A DNA stretch of 64,000 nt from CAZHLD01 sp964533185 (lineage in GTDB: Bacteria > Acidobacteriota > Terriglobia > Acidiferrales > UBA7541). The position numbers were made by a program, and so were the translations under genes. Positions 50,691 through 60,807 of the stretch are shown in pieces. The stretch's first letter is position 1; every line of letters starts with the position of its first letter. The stretch covers positions 1-64,000 of the forward strand of contig CAZHLD010000001.1 of the NCBI GenBank assembly GCA_964533185.1. Reading direction: 5' to 3'. A model generated the notes under the pieces. The model saw only the letters and a program-made list of their open reading frames with translations, ran no database searches and had not been told where the DNA came from.

Positions 50691-52124
50691 ATGAACGACC
50701 GCGACCGCGAAAAGGCTTTTGAAAAAACACTCCGCCGTACCCTGCGCCAACGTCCGCCGGCGGCCATCACCAATTGCCCCGAGCCCGATCTCCTCGCGGC
50801 CTACTTCGACCACTCACTTTCTGCAGAAGAAACAACTCATTGGGAGCTGCATTTCTCCACCTGCTCGCGCTGCCAGGAGATTCTGAACGCAGTTGCCGCG
50901 GAGGAGCTGCAACCCGCCGAACACCTCCACGTCGCTGCCTTGGCCGCGCCCGCGGCAGCCACCCCTCCGCCCTCTTCTGACTTCGCGCAGGCCGCCGCTC
51001 TACGACGTCAAACAGTCCCATCACGCTCTCACCCACTCCTCAACTGGAGATGGTTCGCTCCCGCAGCTGCGGTTGCTGCTGCCTTCGTCCTTTGGTTCTC
51101 ACTCCGCCCTGCACCGACGACCGAGCAAGCTCGTCTTTCATCGGACCGGGTCGCAACCATTCCCGTGCGTCCAGCCGATGAAACCCGGTCTACACTTCAA
51201 GGGAAACTGCCGGCCGGAACCGTCACTAAGTCTTACCCCGAGAAGAATTCCGATCCCTTAGTGGCTCAGAATTCTTCCGGCGCGGCCCTTTCAGATTCAG
51301 CGCAGCGTTCTGATCAGCACGAGATCCGTGGGTCTCTTCGCGAAAGCTCAAAGACATCCGAATTTACTAGGGTTAAGCCCGAGTCTCCTGCACCTTCATC
51401 TGAGTCTGGCCCCCTGGCCGCCCGAGTCTCCTCAGAGCCCACTCGTGCGGAGCATGATCAACTCGTCTTGGAGAAAACGGCACGCGCGCAGGCCTCGGCC
51501 GGGGTCAGCCTGCCCCCTGGAACTCAACCGGCTGTGGCTGCGAACACTAACGAAAAGCAGGAGGCAGCCAGCAAATCCAGTGAACAGGCAAAAACTGTCC
51601 AGCCCACACCATCCCCGAAGCCGCTTCTAGATCTCAATGCGAAAGAACGCAGAGAAAAGGATCTGGACGCTGTCGCTGTCACTCCTGCTCCATCACCGGG
51701 TACTCCGGCTGAAGGGGCGTTTCGCGCAACACAGGCAGATAGCCCTCACCGCAACCTAGCCCTTCGCCTGTTGCCATCCCAGCAGGTTTCGACTCCGGGA
51801 TCCACCGCGCTTTGGCGCTTTGGCCCTGGCGGTCTGATCGAACGCTCGCTCGACGCCGGCCAGTCCTGGGGATCGCAGGCATCACCTGTCACCACTGAGC
51901 TTCTAGCAGGCTCCTCTCCCGCTGAAAATGTCTGCTGGATCGTTGGCCGCGCCGGCACCATTCTGCGCACCACCGACGGCGAGCACTGGGAAAAGATCCC
52001 CTCCCCTGCGGAAAAGGACTGGATTTCCGTCGTTGCGCGCAGCGCCTTAGCTGCAACCATTACTTCGCGGGACTCTCACCGGTACTCCACCACGGACGGC
52101 GGCCGCACCTGGAGTCGCCAGTAG
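50691..52124 (+). CDS. Membrane anti-sigma candidate fused to a Ycf48/BNR-like beta-propeller domain
   Basis: 477 aa. The N-terminal 65 residues hold a zinc anti-sigma motif (C29, H54-x3-C58-x2-C61 in LHFSTCSRCQEIL). One transmembrane helix is near 115-138 (FAPAAAVAAAFVLWFSLRP). A disordered Ser/Pro/Glu-rich stretch of about 190 residues follows. The last 120 residues carry BNR-type repeats (LDAGQSWGSQ, RTTDGEHWEKI, STTDGGRTWSR) as in photosystem assembly factor Ycf48. The orientation suggests an outside sensor controlling the upstream sigma factor. This is inference. Confidence 0.75.
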   Translation: MNDRDREKAFEKTLRRTLRQRPPAAITNCPEPDLLAAYFDHSLSAEETTHWELHFSTCSRCQEILNAVAAEELQPAEHLHVAALAAPAAATPPPSSDFAQAAALRRQTVPSRSHPLLNWRWFAPAAAVAAAFVLWFSLRPAPTTEQARLSSDRVATIPVRPADETRSTLQGKLPAGTVTKSYPEKNSDPLVAQNSSGAALSDSAQRSDQHEIRGSLRESSKTSEFTRVKPESPAPSSESGPLAARVSSEPTRAEHDQLVLEKTARAQASAGVSLPPGTQPAVAANTNEKQEAASKSSEQAKTVQPTPSPKPLLDLNAKERREKDLDAVAVTPAPSPGTPAEGAFRATQADSPHRNLALRLLPSQQVSTPGSTALWRFGPGGLIERSLDAGQSWGSQASPVTTELLAGSSPAENVCWIVGRAGTILRTTDGEHWEKIPSPAEKDWISVVARSALAATITSRDSHRYSTTDGGRTWSRQ

Positions 52125-52264
52125 GCTTCCCGCTAAGGTGCTCTTGTCTAACAGTTTGATCTTCTTGAACGAAGCGTCCCAACTCCCTATCTTCAAACGG
52201 CCTGCAAGAAATCCTGACTCCTCCGTTCTAAGCCATGAGGACGGGAATCACTTGGAGGAAACTC

Positions 52265-53755
52265 ATGCGCATCGCATCTCTACCACGTCTCTTCTGGGCA
52301 GGCTTGTTGGCCGTGGCGCTCCTCGGCGCACCGCTCATTTTCTTCCGCCAGCCGGACGTCCAGGCCGCATCACCCACTGGATCGGACGATCATCAGGGCA
52401 CTACCCTTGCGGATCAAACTGACCTCGCCGTCACGGTCTACAACTCCAACATCGCCCTCGTGCACGACGTCCGCCAGCTCAATCTCCCCACGGGCGAATT
52501 CCATCTTCGCTTCATGGACATCGCCGCAACGGTCAATCCGGCCACCGTTCATTTCCGATCACTAACTGAGCCGGCTCGCCTCGACGTCCTCGAGCAGAAC
52601 TATGAGTACGACTTGCTCGACCCGCAAAAGCTACTGCAGAAGTATGTCGGTCGGGAAGTCACACTCGTTCGCGCCCGCCAGGAAGATGGCACCACAAAAT
52701 GGGAGGAGGTCAAGGCCACTCTCCTGGCCAACAACAACGGCCCCGTCTGGAAGATTGGAAATGAGATCGTCACCGGCATGCACGCCGATCACATCCGCTT
52801 CCCCGAGCTGCCTGAAAATCTCTTTAGTCGGCCGACCCTGATCTGGTCCCTGCAGAACACCGGTGCCCGTCGCCACCGCATCGAAGCTTCCTATCTTGCT
52901 GGGAATCTTTCCTGGAGCAGCGACTACGTGCTCACCGTCGGTCGCGACGACAGGGTTGCCGATCTCGATGGCTGGGTCACCCTGACCAATAACAGCGGCA
53001 CCGCGTTCAAAAACGCCCGCCTCCAGCTCGTCGCCGGTGATTTGCATCGCGTCATGCAGCGCTACGAGGGTAATGCTATGGAAGCCAAGCGCATGCTACA
53101 GTCCGCGGCTGATTCTTCGCGCTTCGCGCAAGAAGTCTTTTCTGAGTATCACCTCTATTCCCTTGGCCGCCGCACCACCATCTTCGACAAGGAGACCAAG
53201 CAGATCAGCTTGCTCTCCGGCAGCGGCGTGCCCGTGGAAAAACTCTTCGTCGTCGAAGGCCAGCAGTTCTACTACCGCAACTATCAGCATCCCGGCACGC
53301 CTCTGAAGGACCAGGTGAAGGTCTTCTACCGCTTCAAGAATGACGAAAAATCCGGTCTGGGCCTCCCCATGCCCGCCGGTGTAGTTCGCGTCTATCAGGC
53401 CGATTCGAAAGGTGGCGTCCTCTTCGTTGGCGAAGACCGCATTCAACACACCCCCAAAGACGAAAGCCTCACCCTGCAGATCGGCACGGCTTTTGACGTG
53501 ATCTGCGAACGGAAGCAGACCGATTTCAAAAAGATCAGCGACCGCGTCTATGAAATGGAGTTTGAAATCACTTTGCGCAACCACAAAGAATCACCCATCA
53601 CCGTCGAGGTGAATGAGCCTATCGGTGGTGACTGGCAGATGCTCGAATCCACTTACAAGTGGATCAAGACGGAAGCCTGGGCGGCCCGCTTCCAGGTTCC
53701 GGTAGCAAAAGACGGCACGTCGGTCTTGAGATACCGTATCCGCGCCCGCTGGTAA
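52265..53755 (+). CDS. DUF4139 domain-containing exported protein
   Basis: 496 aa from ATG 52265 (GGAGGAAACTC upstream); an ATG ten codons earlier is less likely. The signal peptide or membrane anchor is residues 8-25 (FWAGLLAVALLGAPLIFF). The family features are VTVYNSNIALVHDVRQLNLP near the mature N-terminus and the beta-sandwich with LVTLTNNSGTAFKNARLQLVA. The C-terminal IRNHKESPITVEVNEPIGGD region is also typical. Function unknown; related proteins have mucoidy/outer-surface connections in places. Confidence 0.8.
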   Translation: MRIASLPRLFWAGLLAVALLGAPLIFFRQPDVQAASPTGSDDHQGTTLADQTDLAVTVYNSNIALVHDVRQLNLPTGEFHLRFMDIAATVNPATVHFRSLTEPARLDVLEQNYEYDLLDPQKLLQKYVGREVTLVRARQEDGTTKWEEVKATLLANNNGPVWKIGNEIVTGMHADHIRFPELPENLFSRPTLIWSLQNTGARRHRIEASYLAGNLSWSSDYVLTVGRDDRVADLDGWVTLTNNSGTAFKNARLQLVAGDLHRVMQRYEGNAMEAKRMLQSAADSSRFAQEVFSEYHLYSLGRRTTIFDKETKQISLLSGSGVPVEKLFVVEGQQFYYRNYQHPGTPLKDQVKVFYRFKNDEKSGLGLPMPAGVVRVYQADSKGGVLFVGEDRIQHTPKDESLTLQIGTAFDVICERKQTDFKKISDRVYEMEFEITLRNHKESPITVEVNEPIGGDWQMLESTYKWIKTEAWAARFQVPVAKDGTSVLRYRIRARW

Positions 53756-53827
53756 CTGCGGATCCACGGGCGGGTGAACAAGGGCGGTCTGCAATCCGCC
53801 CTCGTTTTTCCTTGATGTCGGACCGTT

Positions 53828-56098
53828 CTAAAGGTTTTCCAGGAAAAATTGAGTTACACGATTGAACAGGTGAACCCGCCCCATCGGATCGCTGATCCCG
53901 TGCCCACGGCCGGGGTAAAACTGCACATCGGTGTAGCGTTTCGCCTTGATGAACTCCTCCATCAGCTCTACCGTGTTGGCAAAGTGGACGTTGTCATCCC
54001 CCGTCCCGTGCGCAATCAGCAGCTTCCCTTTGAGCTTCGCCGCGTGCGTCACAGGTGACGACTGTTTGTACCCCGCCTCATTCTCCTTTGGCAGGCCCAT
54101 ATACCGTTCCGTGTAAATCGTGTCGTACTGCCGCCAGTCGGTCACCGGCGCTCCGGCAAATCCTGCTTTGAAAACGTCGGCCGCTTGCAACATCGCATAG
54201 CACGTCATGTACCCGCCATAGCTCCAGCCCCAGATCCCAATCCGGCTTCCGTCCACGAATGGTTGTGACTTCAGATAGTTGACCGCCGCCAGTTGGTCGG
54301 CCAGTTCCACTTCCCCCATGCGCTTGTGAATTGGCGTTTCAAACGCATGTCCTCGCGCCGCCATCCCGCGGTTGTCCACCGAGAAAATGATGTACCCCTT
54401 CTGCGCCATCATCTGATGCCACAGAAAATTCGAGCCACCCCACCCGTTGCGCACCACCTGCACGTGCGGCCCTCCGTACAGATTCACGATCACTGGATAT
54501 TTCTTGGACGCATCAAACCCCGCCGGCCTAATCATCATTGCGTGCAGAGGCGTTCCGTCGGCGCCCGCCACCGTGAAGAACACCGGTGCCTGTAGTTGGT
54601 ATGTCTCCAGCTCGGCCACATTGTTCTCATTGAGCACCAGTTGACGTGTCCCATCCGCGCGGTGGATGTTCTGGCGCGGCGGCGTCATTACGTTGGAGTA
54701 CGTGTCCAGGTAGCGCTGTGCGTCCGGAGACAAACTCACTCCGTGCGTCCCGTCTTCGCCGGTCAGCCGTTTCATCCCGCTGCCGTCGAGGCCAGCCCGA
54801 TAAAAATGTCTCTCGATCGGGCTCTTCTCCGTAGCCACGAAATAGACACCGCTATGCTGCTCATCGATTCCGGCGACCTCGGTTACTTCCCATGCGCCAC
54901 TCGTGATCTGTTTCAGCAGCTTCCCGCTTGTTTCGTACAAGTAAAGATGCCGGAACCCGTCGCGCTCGCTCGACCAGAGAAATCTTTGACCATCGGCGAA
55001 AAAGTAGAGGTCATCACTCAGGTTGATCCAGTACTTGTCCTCTTCTGTCAGCACAACCTGCGACCGCCTTGTCGTCGCATCGGCAAAAAGCAGCTCCAGC
55101 TTGTTCTGCGCTCGGTTCAACCTCTGAATGGCCAGCCGCCGCGAATCTCTCAGCCAGTTCACCCGCGCTAGATAGATGTCTGTTTCACGGCCAGTGTCCA
55201 TCCACCTCACCGGCCCGCCCGTCGCCGCCACCACACCCACACGCACGATTGGGTTTGCATCTCCAGCCTTCGGGTATCTCATCCATTCCGTCTTACCCGT
55301 GTAAGAGAGGTAGTCCACCAGCGGGTATTTCCCCACCGGCCTCTCATTCATTTGCAGAAAAGCAATCTGTTTGGAATCAGGCGACCACCAGTACGCCGTG
55401 CGGATATCCAGTTCTTCCGGGTACACCCAGTCCAGTCGTCCGTTCATCAGCTCTTCGCTTCCGCCCTTCGTCACCTGCTTTTCCTTGCCGGATTCCACAT
55501 TGACCACATGCAGGTCGTAGTCGCGCACAAAGCTCACCCAGCGTCCATCCGGGGAAATCTTCGGGTCGGTAATCGTTCCAGTCTCCCCGCCTGGCTTCCC
55601 CGGCTCAGCCTTCGCCGCCGTGGTCAGCTTTTTTCCGCTCTGCGTCTTCAGGTCAAACCAGTACAACTGCCCCTGCGAGACAAACAGCAACGCGTCGCTG
55701 TTTGGTCCCCAGAGGTATCTTTGTGGAGCGACTCTGCCGAGTCCCGTTTGCTGCCCGCCCGCACCCGGCTGCCCCGCAGGAGCTACAAGAATTTGGTCGA
55801 GCTTGTCGGCGTCCACCAGTGCCCGCCGCGCTCCCGTGGCTACCTCCACCGCCCAAAGCTCCGTCCTCGCCTCACGACCCTGCCCGCGCCTCTCGAGATA
55901 ACTCAGCAGCTTGCCGTCCGGGCTCCATGCAATCCCGGTCGTCAGTCTTCCGCTCAGGCTCGGCTGGCCGTAGATCCTCTCCACGGTCAGCGGCTTTGCG
56001 CCCTGTCCCAGCGCCGTTGGGCCGATCCCCGTGCCAACCGCGGCCAGCAAACAGATAACCGCAAGGTAGGACTTCACTCGCAGCGGGCTCGATTTCAT
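53828..56098 (-). CDS. Prolyl-oligopeptidase family (DPP-IV type, S9) secreted peptidase
   Basis: 756 aa with signal peptide (SYLAVICLLAAVGTGIGPTA). Residues about 40-490 form an eight-bladed beta-propeller of DPP-IV type. The C-terminal alpha/beta hydrolase domain contains the nucleophile in WGWSYGGYMTC, the aspartate region GTGDDNVHF and the histidine in PGRGHGISDP. The EE motif in LDWVYPEELDIRTAYWWSPD that binds the N-terminus of substrates is present, favouring dipeptidyl peptidase IV activity. AGAGGAGG precedes the start. Confidence 0.9.
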   Translation of the reverse strand: MKSSPLRVKSYLAVICLLAAVGTGIGPTALGQGAKPLTVERIYGQPSLSGRLTTGIAWSPDGKLLSYLERRGQGREARTELWAVEVATGARRALVDADKLDQILVAPAGQPGAGGQQTGLGRVAPQRYLWGPNSDALLFVSQGQLYWFDLKTQSGKKLTTAAKAEPGKPGGETGTITDPKISPDGRWVSFVRDYDLHVVNVESGKEKQVTKGGSEELMNGRLDWVYPEELDIRTAYWWSPDSKQIAFLQMNERPVGKYPLVDYLSYTGKTEWMRYPKAGDANPIVRVGVVAATGGPVRWMDTGRETDIYLARVNWLRDSRRLAIQRLNRAQNKLELLFADATTRRSQVVLTEEDKYWINLSDDLYFFADGQRFLWSSERDGFRHLYLYETSGKLLKQITSGAWEVTEVAGIDEQHSGVYFVATEKSPIERHFYRAGLDGSGMKRLTGEDGTHGVSLSPDAQRYLDTYSNVMTPPRQNIHRADGTRQLVLNENNVAELETYQLQAPVFFTVAGADGTPLHAMMIRPAGFDASKKYPVIVNLYGGPHVQVVRNGWGGSNFLWHQMMAQKGYIIFSVDNRGMAARGHAFETPIHKRMGEVELADQLAAVNYLKSQPFVDGSRIGIWGWSYGGYMTCYAMLQAADVFKAGFAGAPVTDWRQYDTIYTERYMGLPKENEAGYKQSSPVTHAAKLKGKLLIAHGTGDDNVHFANTVELMEEFIKAKRYTDVQFYPGRGHGISDPMGRVHLFNRVTQFFLENL

Positions 56099-56120
56099 TC
56101 ATGCCTCCTCTTTCAGTTGT

Positions 56121-56939
56121 TCACTCTTCAACCTGCGCGACGAAAATCATCTCTGGTGAGCCATCTTCAAGTGGCTTGCCGTCGTAGCTTCCGCAGAGCT
56201 CCTTCACAGCGAACCCACAGCGCGCCAGCAAATGCTCTACCTCAAAGTGGAAGAAATACCGCAGCCGGAAAGCAAAGACCAGCCGTTCTGTCCGCCCGTC
56301 TGCGTGCGTGATGTTGTAAAACATCTCCACATCGTTGATCTGCTCAGCCCGATGAAATGCCGTAATGCGTTCTGACAGTCTTACCTTGCGCGCGTCTGGC
56401 AAAGTTACCACCGGATACGGAGAAGACTCTTCTTGGAAGAGGGGGTCGTAAGTCCGTCGAGGGTCGGTGTGAAACACATCCAGTACCAGTTGACCGCCGG
56501 GCGCCAGGTGACGTCTCGCGCAACTCAGACATGCCATCTGCTGCTCCACGCGCAGCAGGTGCTGAAACGGCCGGAAGGGGATGGTGATCAGCCGAAACTT
56601 TTCCCCCGCATCAAACTTGGTCATGTCTCCCTGGATCAGCCGGACTCGGTCGCGCACAACCTGCGGCTGTCCTTCCAGCTTCGCCCGGCATCGACCAAGC
56701 ATAGGCTCCGATAAGTCCAATCCCACAACGCGATGGCCCACTTCCGCCAACGGCAACAACACACGTCCCGTCCCGCATCCCAGCTCCAGGATCGGGTCAC
56801 CCTGCTCCCGTGCCATTCGCAGGAAGAACTCAATGTCCTGCCTCCCTGCAACCGGAGGCAGGTAATCATAGTATTCGGCGACAAAAGCCTCATAGGGGCT
56901 CGGGTTAGGCCCCTTCTTGCCCGTGGCGCTTGCGCTCAT
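56121..56939 (-). CDS. Class I SAM-dependent methyltransferase
   Basis: 272 aa. Motif I is ILELGCGTGRVLLPLAE (about 54-70). The acidic residue of motif II is in VVGLDLSEPM, and LIQGDMTKF marks the third. A long C-terminal beta part follows (TLPDARKVRLSERITAFHRA). The ATG overlaps the stop of the RidA gene by 4 nt. Substrate unknown. Confidence 0.85.
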   Translation of the reverse strand: MSASATGKKGPNPSPYEAFVAEYYDYLPPVAGRQDIEFFLRMAREQGDPILELGCGTGRVLLPLAEVGHRVVGLDLSEPMLGRCRAKLEGQPQVVRDRVRLIQGDMTKFDAGEKFRLITIPFRPFQHLLRVEQQMACLSCARRHLAPGGQLVLDVFHTDPRRTYDPLFQEESSPYPVVTLPDARKVRLSERITAFHRAEQINDVEMFYNITHADGRTERLVFAFRLRYFFHFEVEHLLARCGFAVKELCGSYDGKPLEDGSPEMIFVAQVEE

Positions 56940-57337
56940 TCGTCAATCACCGCGTCCGCTTCGATTTCAACCAGCATCTCCGGACTCACCAGCCGACTCA
57001 CCTCCACCATCGTGCACGCTGGCCGGATCGGCCCGAAAACTTCGCCATGCGCGCGGCCCACCTTCTCCCAATCGTCAATGTTCGTGACGTAGATTCGCGT
57101 CCGCACCACATCGCTCAGCTTGGCCCCTGCCTTCTGCAGTGCCGATTCAATGTTCCGCAGCGTCTGAACAGTCTGTGCGTACGCGTCTCCGGCGCCAACG
57201 ATGGCCCCTCCCGCACCTGTTGCTGTAGTCCCGGCCACGTACACTGTGCTCCCCACCCTCACGGCCCTTGAATAGCCGACGACAGGCTCCCACGGTGTCC
57301 CGCTCGATATGTTTTGTCGCGGCATCAGACCCGTCAC
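56936..57337 (-). CDS. ridA: RidA/YjgF family protein
   Basis: 133 aa. Motifs RAVRVGSTVYVAGTTATGAG, QTVQTLRNIESALQKAGAKL and VRTRIYVTNIDDW fit the RidA trimer, which hydrolyses reactive enamine/imine intermediates. The catalytic arginine region RPACTMVEVSRL is kept. GTG 57337 or ATG 57325 may be the start. It is translationally coupled to the methyltransferase. Confidence 0.88.
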   Translation of the reverse strand: MTGLMPRQNISSGTPWEPVVGYSRAVRVGSTVYVAGTTATGAGGAIVGAGDAYAQTVQTLRNIESALQKAGAKLSDVVRTRIYVTNIDDWEKVGRAHGEVFGPIRPACTMVEVSRLVSPEMLVEIEADAVIDE

Positions 57338-57474
57338 GAAGGACGCCTGATTGTAAGGGAATTCCCCGCGTCATGGGAGTGGAGAGATAGGTCGCACCCG
57401 TTCGACGTTCCCCTTCCCCGGTGGTAGACTTTCTATTCTGCAAGCGCAAAGTGCGCTCACGGGGAGCTGCAATA

Positions 57475-58863
57475 ATGAAGTGCAATAGCATCCTCGACGC
57501 CGTCGGCCACACCCCCTTGGTCCGTCTGAACCGCTTGACCAGGGATATCCAGGCCGTGGTCTACGTCAAAGTGGACTACATGAACCCCGGTGGCTCCGTA
57601 AAAGACCGTATCGGCCTCACCATGATCGACGAAGCCGAGCGCAAGGGACTACTGAAGCCCGGCGGCACCATTATCGAAGGGACCTCTGGTAATACCGGCA
57701 TGGGCCTTGCACTCGTTGCCGCCGTTCGCGGCTACAAGATGGTTTTCACGATCACCGACAAGCAGTCCAAGGAAAAAATCGATCTCCTCAAGGCTCTCGG
57801 TGCTGAAGTCATCGTCTGCCCGACCGCCGTCGAGCCGGACGACCCGCGCAGCTATTACTCCGTCGCAAAAAAGCTTGCCCGCGAGATCCCTAATTCCTTC
57901 TATCCAAATCAGTATGAAAACCCCATGAACCCCGAAGCCCATTACCAGACCACGGGCCCCGAAATCTGGGAGGACACTGAGGGAAAGATCACCCACTTCG
58001 TCTGCGGCATGGGCACGGGCGGCACAATCAGCGGCGTCGGCCGTTATCTCAAGGTGAAAAAGCCCGCCGTCAAAGTGATCGGCGTGGACCCCATTGGCTC
58101 GCTCTACTACGAATTCGTGAAGACAGGCAAGGTCGGCAAAGCCCTCACCTACGTCGTCGAAGGCATCGGCGAGGACATTTTCCCTTCCACAATGGACTTC
58201 AAGGTCCTCGACGATGTCATGCAGGTTACCGACCAAGAATGTTTCGTCTGGGCCCGCCGGCTGGTCAAGCAGGAAGGCATTTTCACGGGTGGCTCAGGCG
58301 GCGGCTGCGTCTCCGCAGCCCTGCGCCTCGCCGAAACGCTCACCAAGCACGATGTCGTCGTCGCATTCTTGCCCGACACCGGCATGCGCTACCTCAGCAA
58401 GGTGTTCAGCGACGAATGGATGCGCGAGCGTGGCTATGCGGACGCCGAGGTATCTCTCACTGCCGAGGACGTCGTCCGCGTCAAGCGCCAGTCCGGTAAG
58501 GTGCGCGAACTGATTGTTGCCCGGCCTTACCAAACCGTTTATCACGCCCTGCACACCATGCAGGCGCAAGACATCTCCCAGTTGCCGGTCTTTGAGGAAA
58601 CCACGCCAATTGGCACAATCTACGAAGACCGCATCCTCAATCTGGCCCTCCAGGGCAAAGATCTGCGCAAGCTGGTCATCCGCGAAGTCATGGGCAAGCC
58701 CCTGCCGGTCGTCCCCAGAGACGCCCCGGTCGAGCGCATCACCCATCTGCTCAGCCACGAGGGCCCGGCCGTCTTTGTGGACCTGGGCAACTCCCACCTC
58801 GAAATCCTGACCAAGTACGACTTGATGGGCACCATCGCCGGATTGATGGAACAGGTCCGCTGA
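57475..58863 (+). CDS. cbs: Cystathionine beta-synthase
   Basis: 462 aa from ATG 57475 (GGGGAGCTGCAATA upstream). The PLP enzyme domain has the lysine in PGGSVKDRIG (K43), the SGNTGMGLAL phosphate loop near 77 and GTGGTISGVGRYL. Two C-terminal CBS domains (about 340-462) form the Bateman regulatory module that senses adenosyl ligands in other members. It condenses serine with homocysteine, or acts on acetylserine. Its place before the methionine enzyme gene fits control of homocysteine flow. Confidence 0.92.
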   Translation: MKCNSILDAVGHTPLVRLNRLTRDIQAVVYVKVDYMNPGGSVKDRIGLTMIDEAERKGLLKPGGTIIEGTSGNTGMGLALVAAVRGYKMVFTITDKQSKEKIDLLKALGAEVIVCPTAVEPDDPRSYYSVAKKLAREIPNSFYPNQYENPMNPEAHYQTTGPEIWEDTEGKITHFVCGMGTGGTISGVGRYLKVKKPAVKVIGVDPIGSLYYEFVKTGKVGKALTYVVEGIGEDIFPSTMDFKVLDDVMQVTDQECFVWARRLVKQEGIFTGGSGGGCVSAALRLAETLTKHDVVVAFLPDTGMRYLSKVFSDEWMRERGYADAEVSLTAEDVVRVKRQSGKVRELIVARPYQTVYHALHTMQAQDISQLPVFEETTPIGTIYEDRILNLALQGKDLRKLVIREVMGKPLPVVPRDAPVERITHLLSHEGPAVFVDLGNSHLEILTKYDLMGTIAGLMEQVR

Positions 58864-58959
58864 CGCACCCGCGCTCTATTCCGTCCGGCTCGTTTTCGCC
58901 GATGGTATACTGCCTGCCTTTCTTGGGCTTGTGTTTGCCCTTCCCTTTCGGACTTGTCC

Positions 58960-60792
58960 ATGAAGATTGAAGACTTCAATCAGCGGCTCCGCAACGGCAT
59001 TCTCGTCGCCGATGGCGCCATGGGCTCGATGCTCTACGAAGCCGTCGGCCCGCAGCGCTGCTTCGACGAGCTAAATGTCGCCCATCCCGAAGCCGTTTTT
59101 TGCATCCACCAGGCCTATATCGAGGCCGGCGCCTCCATCATAGAGACCAATACATTCGGTGCCAATCGTCCGAAGCTCACTCCTCTTGGCATGGGCGACC
59201 AGGTCGCCCAGATCAATCACCGGGGCGTAAAAATCGCCCGCGAGGCCCGCGAAGCCGCCTCCCGCGAAGTTCTCATTGCTGGTTCCATTGGCCCTCTGGG
59301 CATTCTCCGCCAGGTCCGCGCCCTTCCCGTTGAAGAGATCCGCCTGGTCTTCCGCGAACAGGCACTGGCCCTTGAAGAACGTGGCGTGGACCTATTTATC
59401 CTGGAGACCTTCTCAGACCTCGGAGAACTTCTGGCAGCCATTGATGCCATCCGTTCGTTCTCGAACCTCCCCATTGTGGCCGAGCTAACTTTCTCCGAGG
59501 AAGGCACTACCTTTGGCGGCACCCTTCCGCGCGAAGCCGCTGCCCGACTGAAAGAGAAAAATGTTCAGGCCATTGGCGCCAACTGCACTCTCGGTCCCCA
59601 ACTCCTGCTTCCCATTCTCCAGGAGTTCGCTTCCGTCGAAGGCCTGCCGCTGACCGCCATGCCAAACGCCGGCTTTCCCAAGCGGGTCGGCGACCGCGTC
59701 GTCTATCCTCGCTCTTCGCCCGACTATTTCGCCCTCTTCGCCCGCGAAGCGGCTGACCTGGGTGTCCGCCTAATCGGCGGCTGCTGCGGAACCACGCCGG
59801 AGCACATTCGTGCCATGACCGAAGCTGTCCAGCTCCGCCCCCCAACCCGCGGCCCGGTCACCCGTGCCGTGACCCAAGTTGCCCCCGAACCTCGCCGTCC
59901 CGTCGCCCGACAACCCGAAAGCGCACTCTGGAAAAAGATTCAGTCCGGTCAGTTTGTCCTCTCAGTCGAGATTGACCCGCCAAAAGGCGTCTCTCTCGAA
60001 CGCATCTTCGAACAAGTTGACAAGCTCATGGCCGGAGGCCGCGTTGACGCCATTGACATCAATAGCGGCACGCTCGCCCGCGTCGGTATGGACGCCATCA
60101 TGCTCGCCGGCGCGCTCGAGGCCCGCGGCGTCCAAACAATTCCTCACCTCACCACCCGCGACCTCAACATCATCGGACTGCAAGCTGTTCTTCTTGGTGC
60201 CTGGGCCGTCAGTGGCGTCCGCAATATCCTCGCGATCACGGGTGACCCGCCCTCGCTTGGCGACCACCCCGAAACCAGCGGTGTCTATGAAATTGATTCC
60301 ATCGGCCTCGTTCGAGTCTTGGCCCGGCTCAATCAGGGCGCCGATTGGGCGGGAAAAACTCTCGGTGGTGCAACCAACTTCACCATCGGTGTCGCGCTGA
60401 ATCCTGTGGCTGATGACCTCGACACCGAAATCGAACGCTTCCTCGCCAAGGTCGAAGCTGGCGCTCACTTCGCCATGACCCAGCCGCTGTTCGACCCGGA
60501 TCATTGGCACAGTTTTCTTCGCCGAATCGGCGGCAAAACACCCGTCCCCGTCCTCGCCGGCGTGTGGCCTTTGACTAGTTATAAGCAGGCCCTGCGCCTC
60601 AACCACGAGGTTCCGGGCATCCTTGTCCCGGACTCTGTTCTCAAAGAACTGGAGGCAGCTGGAAACTCCGCGCGCGACGCCGGCTTTTCTCTCGCCCGTC
60701 GCATGCTTCAGTGGGCGCGCTCCGAGCTGGCCGGCGCCTACCTGATCCCGCCCTTCAAGCGATATGAGGAAGTGCTGGAACTTCTGGATTGA
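58960..60792 (+). CDS. Bifunctional homocysteine S-methyltransferase / methylenetetrahydrofolate reductase
   Basis: 610 aa. The N-terminal barrel (about 1-290) is a zinc methyltransferase: IIETNTFGANRPKL, the first zinc cysteine in IGANCTLGP and the second pair in GGCCGTTPEHI. A Pro/Arg linker near 290-320 joins the C-terminal MetF-like FAD barrel (FVLSVEIDPPKG, NILAITGDPPS, FAMTQPLFDPD). This fused form links one-carbon reduction to methionine formation. The start is chosen at ATG 58960, as no good ribosome site helps; TTG 58954 is the alternative. Confidence 0.93.
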   Translation: MKIEDFNQRLRNGILVADGAMGSMLYEAVGPQRCFDELNVAHPEAVFCIHQAYIEAGASIIETNTFGANRPKLTPLGMGDQVAQINHRGVKIAREAREAASREVLIAGSIGPLGILRQVRALPVEEIRLVFREQALALEERGVDLFILETFSDLGELLAAIDAIRSFSNLPIVAELTFSEEGTTFGGTLPREAAARLKEKNVQAIGANCTLGPQLLLPILQEFASVEGLPLTAMPNAGFPKRVGDRVVYPRSSPDYFALFAREAADLGVRLIGGCCGTTPEHIRAMTEAVQLRPPTRGPVTRAVTQVAPEPRRPVARQPESALWKKIQSGQFVLSVEIDPPKGVSLERIFEQVDKLMAGGRVDAIDINSGTLARVGMDAIMLAGALEARGVQTIPHLTTRDLNIIGLQAVLLGAWAVSGVRNILAITGDPPSLGDHPETSGVYEIDSIGLVRVLARLNQGADWAGKTLGGATNFTIGVALNPVADDLDTEIERFLAKVEAGAHFAMTQPLFDPDHWHSFLRRIGGKTPVPVLAGVWPLTSYKQALRLNHEVPGILVPDSVLKELEAAGNSARDAGFSLARRMLQWARSELAGAYLIPPFKRYEEVLELLD

Positions 60793-60807
60793 TCGGCTGG
60801 TTTCTAC

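Noticed and set aside
57338..58959. SAM or cobalamin riboswitch before the cbs and methionine enzyme genes
   Set aside because: The leaders are short (about 100-140 nt) and show no known riboswitch core or terminator hairpin.
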